From JAGVVZ01 sp964372465 (GTDB taxonomy: Archaea; Aenigmatarchaeota; Aenigmatarchaeia; CG10238-14), in the NCBI GenBank assembly GCA_964372465.1, contig CAYJRA010000002.1, positions 26,053 to 90,052 of the forward strand: a DNA stretch of 64,000 nucleotides. The letters are read 5' to 3'. This document shows positions 56,741 to 64,000 of the stretch, piece after piece (positions within the stretch are counted from its first letter, which is position 1; each line of letters opens with the position of its first letter). The translations under genes were made by a program, and so were the position numbers. The notes under the pieces were generated by a model, which saw nothing but the letters and a program-made list of their open reading frames with translations, searched no databases and was not told where the DNA came from.

Positions 56741-56985
56741 TTCGCCATTCTTTCCTTTTTCTTGTTTTGAAATTTATGCGAATCAATAATTTTCATTTTT
56801 TACTTTCAAAAAACTATTATTGAAGAAAATTAATTACTTGTTAACATTTACCAATATTTTTTTATTCTTTCGAAATTTATATATTGTTAGATAGTCATTA
56901 GTTTAATTACTTATGTGTAAGTTTTTTATTATATCATATCAAATAATTTAAAGTAAGAAATCAATCTATATTTTGGTGGAAAACA
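56741..56985. other. AT-rich gap with pilus operon promoter
   Basis: Pyrimidine-rich TTCTTTCCTTTTTCTTG after thsA suits an archaeal T-rich terminator. Further on, CGAAATTTATATATTG (about 56869-56884) is TATA-like and would drive the pilus operon. No open frame is credible here. Confidence 0.5.
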
Positions 56986-57501
56986 ATGGCTGAAGACGAA
57001 GAATATGAAATTGTCCCGGTTTCTCCTTTGAGGAATTTGGAAAGAAGGATGGAAAAACTAGAGACATTGTCAACTAATGATCCGAAATCCATTATAAGGG
57101 ATATTATAGATATTATCAGGATGAATCAAGGAATCGTCGATGAATTAGTGAAATCAAATGATGCATTGAAATTGGAACTGTCCAAACTCCCTTCTAAATT
57201 AGATGAAATGACATCTCAACTCAGAGAACTGGTTGTACTTATCAAAAGTTCTGGAGAGGAAGAATCAGTTTCTATGAGTCAGGAATCAATGAAACCAGTA
57301 GTAGACAAGCTTGATGAGTTGATTAAAGCTAATAGAGGTATGAATGAAAGAAATGATTCTGTCGTTGAATTATTAGATGAAATCAGCAAGAGAATAAAGA
57401 AACCAATGATGCCTTCAAGACTTCCAAGACCTATCTTGCAGCCACCAACAGGAGCACCTCCTATGATGAGGTTACCTTTGAAAAAGCCAGGGCAATTATA
57501 A
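56986..57501 (+). CDS. Coiled-coil protein heading the pilus operon
   Basis: A 171-residue cytoplasmic protein. An acidic start (MAEDEEYEIVPVSPLRNLER) leads into long predicted coiled coils (LERRMEKLETLSTNDPK, LSKLPSKLDEMTSQLRELVV, DKLDELIKANRGMNERND) and a Pro/Met-rich basic tail (PPTGAPPMMRLPLKKPGQL). There is no signal peptide. It lies 13 bases before a pilin gene, so it is probably a pilus-assembly accessory, comparable in role but not obviously in sequence to ArlC/D/E. Family not recognised. Confidence 0.6.
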   Translation: MAEDEEYEIVPVSPLRNLERRMEKLETLSTNDPKSIIRDIIDIIRMNQGIVDELVKSNDALKLELSKLPSKLDEMTSQLRELVVLIKSSGEEESVSMSQESMKPVVDKLDELIKANRGMNERNDSVVELLDEISKRIKKPMMPSRLPRPILQPPTGAPPMMRLPLKKPGQL

Positions 57502-57514
57502 ATGAGGTAAAAAA

Positions 57515-57916
57515 ATGAAAGGAATCTCGGCAGTAGTTGCAACAATATTACTTCTATTGATAACCATTGCCCTTTCAACCACCGCATATTTCTATATCAG
57601 CAATTTTATCGGCGGGAAAACATCAAAGGTTATTAGTGTTACCGGCGACTGCACCAACGGCAGAATATCTTTAATTGTAACTAATGAAGGACAGATGAGC
57701 ATAGTAAATACAGGAGGCACGGGCGATCTGAAGATTTTGGTGGACAATAAATTAAACACCACTGACTTCGAAGAAAACGGTGGCAGCGGGGACACTACAT
57801 TTACAATACCTGTCAGAGGGGTGTCAGTTCTAGTAAATAAAAACACAGTTCCGTCAGGTCAATACAGAGTTGTTGTAGCAACATCAAGTCCTGAGATTTT
57901 AACTGTCTTTTGTTAA
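57515..57916 (+). CDS. Archaeal type IV pilin-like protein
   Basis: A 133-residue pilin-like protein with a class III signal: a short MKG then a hydrophobic helix (ISAVVATILLLLITIALSTT), cleaved after Gly. The helix matches the archaeal Pilin_N/DUF1628 style. The outside domain is beta-rich with paired Cys (GDCTNG and the C-terminal Cys). Likely a major or minor pilin. The predicted cut should be made by a prepilin peptidase not encoded here. Confidence 0.75.
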   Translation: MKGISAVVATILLLLITIALSTTAYFYISNFIGGKTSKVISVTGDCTNGRISLIVTNEGQMSIVNTGGTGDLKILVDNKLNTTDFEENGGSGDTTFTIPVRGVSVLVNKNTVPSGQYRVVVATSSPEILTVFC

Positions 57917-57925
57917 GTGTAGAAA

Positions 57926-58531
57926 ATGAAAAAAGGACAAGTTCAGCCGGTTTCAATAATTCTCATTATAGTCGTATCGCTTGGCGCTATCGCTACAGTA
58001 TTGCCTTGGGCAAACAACATGATAGAGAAGAGGAAGGACTCGAAAAGCGTGGATGACGTATTCAACTTTTTCATATCGCTTGATAAATCCATAAGGGAGA
58101 TAGCTGAGAACGGCGGTGAGGAGACTATGTCCATAAAAGTCCCCGGCAAAATCACGGTCTATCCGGAGAGAATTTCCAGCACATTTAACAATTCGGTAGT
58201 TTTTTATTTCGAGAGCAAGGTCTCCAATGTTGCTGAAGGCGAATGGGTTTCTTTAAACAGTCCGAACGTGAATGCGAGTGCGGTATTGAGCATAGATACG
58301 CCCTCCGTTGTTTTTGCCAAAGCTGCCGGTAAGGTAACGAACCTAGATGTCTACTACAGGTTGTGGTATAGAAAGCTTGTAGATCCTGTTTCAAATCAGG
58401 GGTATTGGATAGTACTGAATACAACAGACAACACAGCAAAAGAAACGGGCACGGGATTCATGAGAATCCAGAGAATGGGCTCCAGGCAAGCTCAAGGTTT
58501 AACTATAACTGAAATTAATATTATTGTTTGA
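57926..58531 (+). CDS. Pilin-like protein
   Basis: A 201-residue protein starting MKKGQVQPVSIILIIVVSLG, a class III-like signal (KKG, then Q) followed by a hydrophobic helix. The ectodomain is beta-rich (SIKVPGKITVYPERISSTF, NVDVYYRLWYR-like segments) with several Asn-x-Thr/Ser sites. Its end overlaps the next gene's frame by a few bases. Probable minor pilin. Confidence 0.7.
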   Translation: MKKGQVQPVSIILIIVVSLGAIATVLPWANNMIEKRKDSKSVDDVFNFFISLDKSIREIAENGGEETMSIKVPGKITVYPERISSTFNNSVVFYFESKVSNVAEGEWVSLNSPNVNASAVLSIDTPSVVFAKAAGKVTNLDVYYRLWYRKLVDPVSNQGYWIVLNTTDNTAKETGTGFMRIQRMGSRQAQGLTITEINIIV

Positions 58532-58535
58532 GGAC

Positions 58536-58961
58536 ATGAAAGGCCAGACAATAATTGTGGAATTCGTTTTATTCTTCCTTATTTCGTTCAGCCTATTCAT
58601 CACAATAAGCTTCATCTTCTACAACCAAAACGTAAACTTGAACCAAAAGGTTGGAAGTTCTCTTCTGGATTCCATCAACAATATTGTTGCCACTAACGTC
58701 ATAAAAGGTGCCGGATGCAGAGGATGCGACAATATCACTATAAAGGAGCACGTGCCTTCAAAATTGGGGGGATTCTTTTACACATCAAGCCTCAACAAGC
58801 AGAATTTAAACAATACTTTGTTGTCGGAAAAATCTATTTCAAAAACTTCCGCAATTTTTAATATGAACGAAACCTATAACCAAACAGGGAATGCAAAGAG
58901 TGAGAGTAAAATAGTAGAAATCACAATTAATAATATTGAAAAAAAGATTAGTGTGAAATGA
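58536..58961 (+). CDS. Pilin-like protein with Cys pair
   Basis: About 142 residues from the preferred ATG (MKGQTIIVEFVLFFLISFSL); an upstream ATG would add four residues. The class III signal KG-Q leads into the helix with a Glu at +6. Outside it has GAGCRGCDNI (a CxxC) and many Asn-x-Thr/Ser sequons. Probable minor pilin or adapter. One base before the ATPase gene. Confidence 0.7.
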   Translation: MKGQTIIVEFVLFFLISFSLFITISFIFYNQNVNLNQKVGSSLLDSINNIVATNVIKGAGCRGCDNITIKEHVPSKLGGFFYTSSLNKQNLNNTLLSEKSISKTSAIFNMNETYNQTGNAKSESKIVEITINNIEKKISVK

Positions 58962-60734
58962 ATGAATACTAGACTGCTCTTCAGAAAAATGGTGAACGGC
59001 TATAAGAATTTGAATAAGAAGAATACTTTAACAACGCCCATTCCAGTAATAATTTCCGGTTCTCAAACAAAACTGCAGATAGAATCCAACATAATCCAGC
59101 AATCGCAAGAGCCTGTTCAGATGGATGAAGCATCCAAGAAAACAGAATATGTTTTTGAAGGGGTTGAGATACCAGACTTTTCTACAAAAAGAGTCACAAT
59201 GAGAGGAATAAAAGAAGAAGAGCAGGAAGACAGAGTCAGCTTCATCTATCCCTTGATACCAGAGAAACCAACAAAAAATCAACCAGTCCTATCTTACGCT
59301 AAAATTTATTGGAACGATGCGAAGAACAGATATCAGTACGACGTTGTCCAGCCTCCGATTTCAGAGGCAATGCAAAAACTTCTTGTCAGAATAAAAAATC
59401 TGCTTGAAGAAAAATTGGATGTAGATTTTACAAAGATGAAGGAAATAGAGGTAAAAGAATATTTACATCATCAAGTAGATGAGCTCATGGATTATTTTGG
59501 GATAAAAATTTCTGATACTGACAAGCAGATATTATTGTATTATATTGACAGGGATTTTCTTGGATTGGGATTGGTCGAGCCGTTGATGCATGATCCAGAG
59601 ATAGAAGATATAAGCTGCGACGGAGCAGGCGTTCCCATCTTTGTGTTTCACAGGAACCCGAGGATCGGATCGATCATTACTAATTTAGTCATCAACGATG
59701 TCGACGAACTAGATTCCTATCTGATTCGCTTAGCTCAGTTGACAGGCCAATCAGTCTCTGTCATAGACCCTTTGTTGAACGGCACTTTACCAGACGGATC
59801 TAGAATCCAGGGAACTTTGGGGACGGATATTGCAAAAAGAGGATCAAACCTCACGATCAGAAAATTCACCAAATACCCATTCACACCAACCCATTTCTTG
59901 AACTATGGCACATTGGATATTAAGACACTTGCATTTTTGTGGATGTGCACTGATTACGGATTCAGCATTCTGGCTTCGGGCGGAACTGCTACTGGTAAGA
60001 CGAGTTTTCTCAACATGTTGTCATTATTCATCAAACCCGAAATGAAGATTGTCAGCATCGAAGACACGGGAGAGATCCAGTTGCCACACCCGCATTGGGT
60101 GCCTCAAGTCGCGAGGGTATCTGTTTCAGATGAAAAAAACAAACAGAGAGGAGATGTTGATCTATTTGATCTGCTGAGAGAGAGTTTGAGGCAAAGACCG
60201 GATTATATTATAGTAGGTGAAGTCAGGGGCAGGGAGGCTTATGTTCTATTCCAGCAAATGGCCACAGGTCATGCATCTCTAGCAACCATTCATGCCGAGA
60301 ATTTTGATAAACTGGTTGACAGGCTAATAACTCCGCCCATCGAATTGCCGCCGAGTTTGATTGAGAGCCTAGATGTCGTGGTGTTCATGTCAAACCTGAG
60401 ATATAGAGGCAAATTTGTAAGAAAAGTCCAGGGTATTTTCGAGATCATTGGCTACAATTATGAAAAGAATAGGCCTAAAGTAAATCAAGTGATAGAATGG
60501 GATTCAAACACAGATAAGTTTATCCTGAAAAATAAAAGCCAAATTCTTCATAGAATAATGAAGAAGACAGGTCTAAAAGAAGATCAAATAAAGGAGGAAA
60601 TGAAAAGAAGGATGATTGTGCTTTATTGGATGAGAGAAAGGAATATAATAGATTACAGAGATGTTGGCAGAATAGTCAATTTATATTACAATTACCCACT
60701 TCAAGTTCTTGAAACAATAAGTGGTGATATTTGA
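58962..60734 (+). CDS. Pilus assembly ATPase (GspE/TadA/VirB11 type)
   Basis: Hexameric ATPase that powers pilus extension, 590 residues. The N-terminal domain (about 1-210) is followed by the catalytic core: Walker A GGTATGKTS near 340, Asp box IEDTGEIQLPHPHWV, Walker B YIIVGEVRGREAY and His box GHASLATIHAENFD. All catalytic motifs are intact. The order ATPase then two GspF proteins resembles TadA-TadB-TadC and the archaeal Epd pili. It overlaps the next gene by 4 bases. Confidence 0.92.
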   Translation: MNTRLLFRKMVNGYKNLNKKNTLTTPIPVIISGSQTKLQIESNIIQQSQEPVQMDEASKKTEYVFEGVEIPDFSTKRVTMRGIKEEEQEDRVSFIYPLIPEKPTKNQPVLSYAKIYWNDAKNRYQYDVVQPPISEAMQKLLVRIKNLLEEKLDVDFTKMKEIEVKEYLHHQVDELMDYFGIKISDTDKQILLYYIDRDFLGLGLVEPLMHDPEIEDISCDGAGVPIFVFHRNPRIGSIITNLVINDVDELDSYLIRLAQLTGQSVSVIDPLLNGTLPDGSRIQGTLGTDIAKRGSNLTIRKFTKYPFTPTHFLNYGTLDIKTLAFLWMCTDYGFSILASGGTATGKTSFLNMLSLFIKPEMKIVSIEDTGEIQLPHPHWVPQVARVSVSDEKNKQRGDVDLFDLLRESLRQRPDYIIVGEVRGREAYVLFQQMATGHASLATIHAENFDKLVDRLITPPIELPPSLIESLDVVVFMSNLRYRGKFVRKVQGIFEIIGYNYEKNRPKVNQVIEWDSNTDKFILKNKSQILHRIMKKTGLKEDQIKEEMKRRMIVLYWMRERNIIDYRDVGRIVNLYYNYPLQVLETISGDI

Positions 60735-61606
60735 TGTCTTCTTATGTGAAGTTTGCTATCAATACCGTAGGCAAGTATATCCAGCCGCACACGGATTTTT
60801 TTACTGATTTGAAGCAGGATCTGAAAAAAAGCGGGCTGAAAAAAACACTTGAGGAGTATTTAGCAACGTCCTTGCTCACTTGCATAGTTTTATTCGTTTT
60901 TGAAGTGCCTTTGATATCTTTTATACTTTCATTGCTCGGCATGGGCGTGCTATTCAGTTTGATAATGTCAGTCACGCTTTCATTATGCATAAGCTTCGTG
61001 TTTTTTATTTCTTTCATCAACTATCCGAAATTTCTGATAAGCGACAGGGCAAAAGAGATTGAGCGATCCCTACCCTTCGCCTCAATCTACCTTTCAACCA
61101 TTGCAAGCTCCAAGCTCCCGCCGCATAAAATTTTTGAAATATTTTCCAAATTCAGGGAATACGGTCAAGTTAGCGAGGAGGTTAGACAAATGGTGACGGA
61201 TATGAAAGCTTTCGGATTGAATATATTTGATAGTTTGGACAAGGCAGTAAACAGGACAGCCTCAAACGAATTCAAAGAATTGTTGTGGTCTATTTCATCA
61301 ACACTGAAAGCCGGCGGCAACCTTTCTGTTTATTTGAATGAAAAATCAAGAACGTATTTGAATAATTATAGAAGAAAGCTCAACGACTTTGCGCATTCGC
61401 TTGCCGTTTATCTGGAAATTTATTTAACAGCAATAGTTTTGGGATCCATATTCTTCACCATACTGACCTCAATAATGTCAGGTCTTGGAGGTATATCTGT
61501 GATTAGCATCGTTTCCATTCAATTCTTCCTCATCTTTTTATTCATACCATTGGTTTCATTTGCCTTTATTATTTTGATAAAAGCATCTTCACCGGGCGGA
61601 GAATAA
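60731..61606 (+). CDS. Pilus platform membrane protein 1 (GspF/TadB-like)
   Basis: A 291-residue inner-membrane platform protein with one T2SSF domain. Helices lie at about 44-60, 66-98 and near the C-terminus (IYLTAIVLGSIFFTILTSIM and ISIVSIQFFLIFLFIPLVSF). The cytoplasmic helical domain has EIERSLPFASIYLSTIASSK and LSVYLNEKSRTYLNNYRRKL, the latter near residue 215. The ATPase presumably docks on it. It is a separate gene from the second T2SSF protein, not a fusion as in FlaJ. Confidence 0.85.
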   Translation: MMSSYVKFAINTVGKYIQPHTDFFTDLKQDLKKSGLKKTLEEYLATSLLTCIVLFVFEVPLISFILSLLGMGVLFSLIMSVTLSLCISFVFFISFINYPKFLISDRAKEIERSLPFASIYLSTIASSKLPPHKIFEIFSKFREYGQVSEEVRQMVTDMKAFGLNIFDSLDKAVNRTASNEFKELLWSISSTLKAGGNLSVYLNEKSRTYLNNYRRKLNDFAHSLAVYLEIYLTAIVLGSIFFTILTSIMSGLGGISVISIVSIQFFLIFLFIPLVSFAFIILIKASSPGGE

Positions 61607-61607
61607 A

Positions 61608-62555
61608 ATGGTTAAGACAGATTTATCAATTGAAGTAAAGACATTTATTGCTACTCTTCTCATATCTTTGGTAGTTATATTTGTAGGAATATTGATTAAC
61701 GATATTGGGATTTTGGGAAACATTATAATACTATCCATTTTTTTTGTTGTGATACCACAGCTTATATTGAATTATATCAAATACAGAGACTTGGAGGAAA
61801 TAGAGCTGAGATATCCGATATTTTTGCGGGATTTAGTTGAATCTGCCCGAGCTGGTCTGCCGTTGCATAAAGCTATTATTAGCGTGAGCAGAACCGACTA
61901 TGGACCGTTGAATAAAGAAGTTAAAAAAATGGCTCATCAATTGTCATGGAGTGTGAATATCATAAAAGTATTAGAACAATCTAGGGATAGATTGAAAAAA
62001 AATGAATCATTGAACAGAATAATCAGGGTGCTTATAGAAACTTATAAGTCTGGAGGATCTGTTGATGAGACTTTGGAGTCATTAGCGAACACACTATCAA
62101 CCATTCAGGAAACAAAGAAAGAGAGGCAGAGCACATTAAGCCAATATGTAGTTGCAATGTATGCGTTGACATTCGTCTTTATCGGAATAGTTGTCGGAAT
62201 AAACAGACTGCTGGTTCCTATATTCTCTGCGTCAAGTCTTGGAACCAATCCTATCAGCGGCGTAATAGGAAACCCCTGCGAGGCTTGTATATATGGTGGC
62301 GATTTCAGTTGTTCGCCGTGCTATATCTATCTAGGCGTCTGCAATATGATGGGCATAGATATTACAGGGGTATCATGTTACTATGTTGCTTTGTTTTATT
62401 CTATGGCAGCAATTCAAGCTATAAGCGGCGGTCTTATCGCAGGTCAGATCGGCGAAGGATCGTTGCAGGCAGGTATCAAACACAGCCTTATCTTGTTTTT
62501 AGCTTCATCAGGAATATTTTTCATTCTGGTTAGGATAGGACTGCTCGGTGGTTGA
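61608..62555 (+). CDS. Pilus platform membrane protein 2 (GspF/TadC-like) with Cys-rich loop
   Basis: A 315-residue second T2SSF-domain protein. N-terminal helices lead to the cytoplasmic core (YPIFLRDLVESARAGLPLHK, AIISVSRTDYGPLNKEV) and C-terminal helices. Between the last helices is a Cys-rich loop: CEAC, CSPC, then single Cys residues in YLGVCNM and GVSCYY. Such a loop is unusual for GspF proteins and may be disulfide-stabilised or metal-binding outside. Starts 2 bases after protein 1. Confidence 0.85.
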   Translation: MVKTDLSIEVKTFIATLLISLVVIFVGILINDIGILGNIIILSIFFVVIPQLILNYIKYRDLEEIELRYPIFLRDLVESARAGLPLHKAIISVSRTDYGPLNKEVKKMAHQLSWSVNIIKVLEQSRDRLKKNESLNRIIRVLIETYKSGGSVDETLESLANTLSTIQETKKERQSTLSQYVVAMYALTFVFIGIVVGINRLLVPIFSASSLGTNPISGVIGNPCEACIYGGDFSCSPCYIYLGVCNMMGIDITGVSCYYVALFYSMAAIQAISGGLIAGQIGEGSLQAGIKHSLILFLASSGIFFILVRIGLLGG

Positions 62556-63074
62556 TTGAAAGGTCAGCTCACTATAGAATACATGATTTCTTTTGGAATT
62601 TTTGTCACTTTGATAGCTTATATCTACATATCCTATACGAGGAGCATTCCGATATTTGACGAGGAAGTAAGAAAGGAGAATATTAGATCGGAGGCATTCC
62701 AGATTTCTGAATTGCTGATAAATAATCCCGGCGAACCCAGCTCGTGGACTTCTGGCGATGTGGTGAGAATAGGACTGGCAAACAATACGGCAAATAAACA
62801 GAACTTGATAGCATTAGATAAGATAAATGAACTGTCCAATTTTGACTGTGCTGTTGCATCGCAATATGAATCATTGCAGAAAAAAACAGGGACGAGCAGG
62901 CAATTATCACTGTTCATTTTGGATATAAATCCCGTCGATGGATCAAGGACACCACTCTACACCTGCAAATCTCCGGTAGTGCAGAAAGCAATCATCAATT
63001 CCACGATGAGAAGGATAGTTGCATATAATGACGGCAGTTTAATCAAAGCAGCCGAGGTCATAGTACAGGTGTGA
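62556..63074 (+). CDS. Class III signal pilin (QxSxEY type)
   Basis: A 172-residue pilin-like protein starting at TTG in TGATTG overlap with the previous stop. The N-terminus KGQLTIEYMISFGIFVTL has the KGQ-x-T/S-x-EY class III signature with Glu at +5, as in EppA-processed pilins. The ectodomain has two Cys (NFDCAV and LYTCKS) and Asn sequons. Probably the major pilin or a key minor pilin. Confidence 0.8.
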   Translation: MKGQLTIEYMISFGIFVTLIAYIYISYTRSIPIFDEEVRKENIRSEAFQISELLINNPGEPSSWTSGDVVRIGLANNTANKQNLIALDKINELSNFDCAVASQYESLQKKTGTSRQLSLFILDINPVDGSRTPLYTCKSPVVQKAIINSTMRRIVAYNDGSLIKAAEVIVQV

Positions 63075-63078
63075 TTTT

Positions 63079-63483
63079 ATGAAAGGAATAATAAGCATCC
63101 TAGAAGTTTTGTTGACCGCGTTGATTCTTATCCTGGCATTCCTGCATTTCTTCCCCCAATATGTTGTTAAGACTAATTGGAAATCTGCATTGCTAGAAAC
63201 TTCAGTAATAGATACTGTCAACACAATAGACAGGATGAACAGGACATATGAATATGCAACCAATAGCACTGCATTTAATCAATTCTTAAGCGGGGTTTAT
63301 TCCCCTCAATACACAGGCACTGCACTGGTATACTGGAAGGTTGTTAACGACTTATCGGAAGGATTAAACTCTACGGTGCCATTTTTCACGAAAGGTTACA
63401 AAGAGACTATGGTTGATGTTGCCAATACAACAACCGGCTACAAAGTCTACAGCTTCACTCTAGGTCTTGGTTTTGTTTTTTAA
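63079..63483 (+). CDS. Pilin-like protein
   Basis: A 134-residue protein: MKGIISILEVLLTALILILA is a class III-type signal plus helix with Glu at +6. The ectodomain has several Asn-x-Thr/Ser sites (MNRTYEYATNST, LNSTVPF, ANTTTG) and no Cys. Four bases after the previous pilin; ends the pilus operon. Probable minor pilin. Confidence 0.65.
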   Translation: MKGIISILEVLLTALILILAFLHFFPQYVVKTNWKSALLETSVIDTVNTIDRMNRTYEYATNSTAFNQFLSGVYSPQYTGTALVYWKVVNDLSEGLNSTVPFFTKGYKETMVDVANTTTGYKVYSFTLGLGFVF

Positions 63484-63504
63484 TTCTAAAATTAAAATCT
63501 GATT

Positions 63505-63990
63505 ATGACATCAGTAGATTGGATTTCTTTATTGACATTCCCCGGTGTTATAGTTCATGAGTTTGCCCATCAGTTCTTCTGTCATTTCACTGATGTAAGA
63601 GTGCGTAAGGTCTGCTATTTCAGATTAGGAAATCCCGCTGGTTACGTTGTTCATGAAATGCCTAGCTCATATATAAAAATGCTATTGATCGACTTGGGAC
63701 CATTTTTTATTAATACGTTAATGTCCATAATTGTTTTTTCCTTCGCTATACCAGATTTCAATTTACTTTTAATATGGTTGGGATTATCAATAGGGATGCA
63801 CGCCTTTCCAAGTTCTGGAGATGCAGATGCGTTGTGGAAGTTCACTAAGATAATGTTGCTAAGGAACCCATTGGTTTTGTTGGGACTGCCGATTATTTTA
63901 CTGATAAAAATCGTAAATTCGTTAAGAGTTTTTTATTTGGATCTGATTTATTCAGTTGTTTTGTTTTTGATTGTATTGGGTTTTGTGTGA
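63505..63990 (+). CDS. M50-like membrane zinc metalloprotease
   Basis: A 161-residue membrane protein with HEFAH in TFPGVIVHEFAHQFFCHFTD, a mid-sequence NPAGYVVHEMP strand, then helices and a possible second metal site (SSGDADALWKFTKI). The HExxH in the first helix plus a later Asp resembles site-2/M50 or DUF3267 proteases. Gene complete just before the window end. It follows the pilins by 21 bases on the same strand, but a role in pilus processing is only a guess. Confidence 0.7.
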   Translation: MTSVDWISLLTFPGVIVHEFAHQFFCHFTDVRVRKVCYFRLGNPAGYVVHEMPSSYIKMLLIDLGPFFINTLMSIIVFSFAIPDFNLLLIWLGLSIGMHAFPSSGDADALWKFTKIMLLRNPLVLLGLPIILLIKIVNSLRVFYLDLIYSVVLFLIVLGFV

Positions 63991-64000
63991 ATAGATATAT

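Noticed and set aside
1..64000. CRISPR arrays, transposases, integrases or rRNA genes
   Set aside because: I found no regularly spaced direct repeats, no recognisable recombinase or transposase protein and no rRNA sequence in the window.

Overview
The window is about 64 kb of very AT-rich DNA (roughly one third G+C) from an archaeon. The evidence for Archaea is the information-processing set: family B DNA polymerase with an archaeal-type N-terminus, Orc1/Cdc6, RpoF (Rpb4), L21e, EF-1 beta, thermosome, prefoldin alpha, SRP54/FtsY, Pus10, TrmY, class 2 methionine aminopeptidase, and tRNA genes whose introns fold into bulge-helix-bulge (BHB) splicing motifs. Compact gene spacing, many tiny Zn-ribbon proteins and several bacterial-type genes (class II LysRS, bacterial-type TGT, BlaI-like regulator) would suit a DPANN-type or other small, deeply branching lineage, but I cannot assign it further from sequence alone.

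Layout. 0-10 kb: polB, an Lrp regulator, map, acylphosphatase, NAD kinase, glutamate dehydrogenase, a glutaredoxin-like protein, an M42 aminopeptidase, nth and a secreted HExxH protease. 10-14.5 kb: a 2-oxoacid dehydrogenase operon (E1 alpha, E1 beta, a cupin, E2, but no E3) beside a ferredoxin and a SemiSWEET. 14.5-20.7 kb: an envelope redox module. A BlaI/CopY-type repressor and an M56-type membrane protease with a Cys-rich segment diverge from a membrane-anchored Cys-rich protein, a small anchored peptide, a triple-thioredoxin protein, a CcdA/DsbD electron carrier, a Zn-finger/His-rich ectodomain protein and a small membrane protein. Three TTACA-N5-TGTAA-type dyads sit in the promoters. 20.7-27.8 kb: a VIT1/CCC1 transporter, DUF763, then a minus-strand run of ATP-grasp ligase, MurL-like protein, E1-like adenylyltransferase and metallopeptidase, preceded by NDK.

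27-31 kb is accessory in character. Small orphan genes alternate with copies of a short motif, AACTCTCACTTTT, found in every gap, and two winged-helix regulators are embedded in extremely AT-rich DNA with a possible structured RNA between them. 31-36 kb: a lamin-tail-domain surface protein, an aldehyde dehydrogenase with an in-frame stop, cytidine deaminase, RNase Z, a VOC protein and tRNA-Arg. 36-53 kb: the core translation, secretion and replication block (Zn ribbon/EF-1 beta, DUF655/rpoF/L21e, Pus10/TrmY, SRP54/FtsY/prefoldin, Orc1, LysRS, TGT) with tRNA-Val, initiator tRNA-Met and tRNA-Ile(UAU). Three of the four tRNAs carry an insertion in the D-loop as well as, or instead of, the usual anticodon intron. 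53-64 kb: a COG1395 regulator, the thermosome, and a type IV pilus operon of the Epd/Tad type (one ATPase, two separate GspF-like platform proteins, several small pilin-like proteins).

Four small genes of 16-46 codons and one 58-codon Zn ribbon were found by reading the gaps. The most notable observations are the multi-intron tRNAs, the BlaI-like dyads tied to the thiol-redox module, the gap-by-gap repeat at 27-31 kb, and the ATP-grasp/MurL-like/E1-like/peptidase run.
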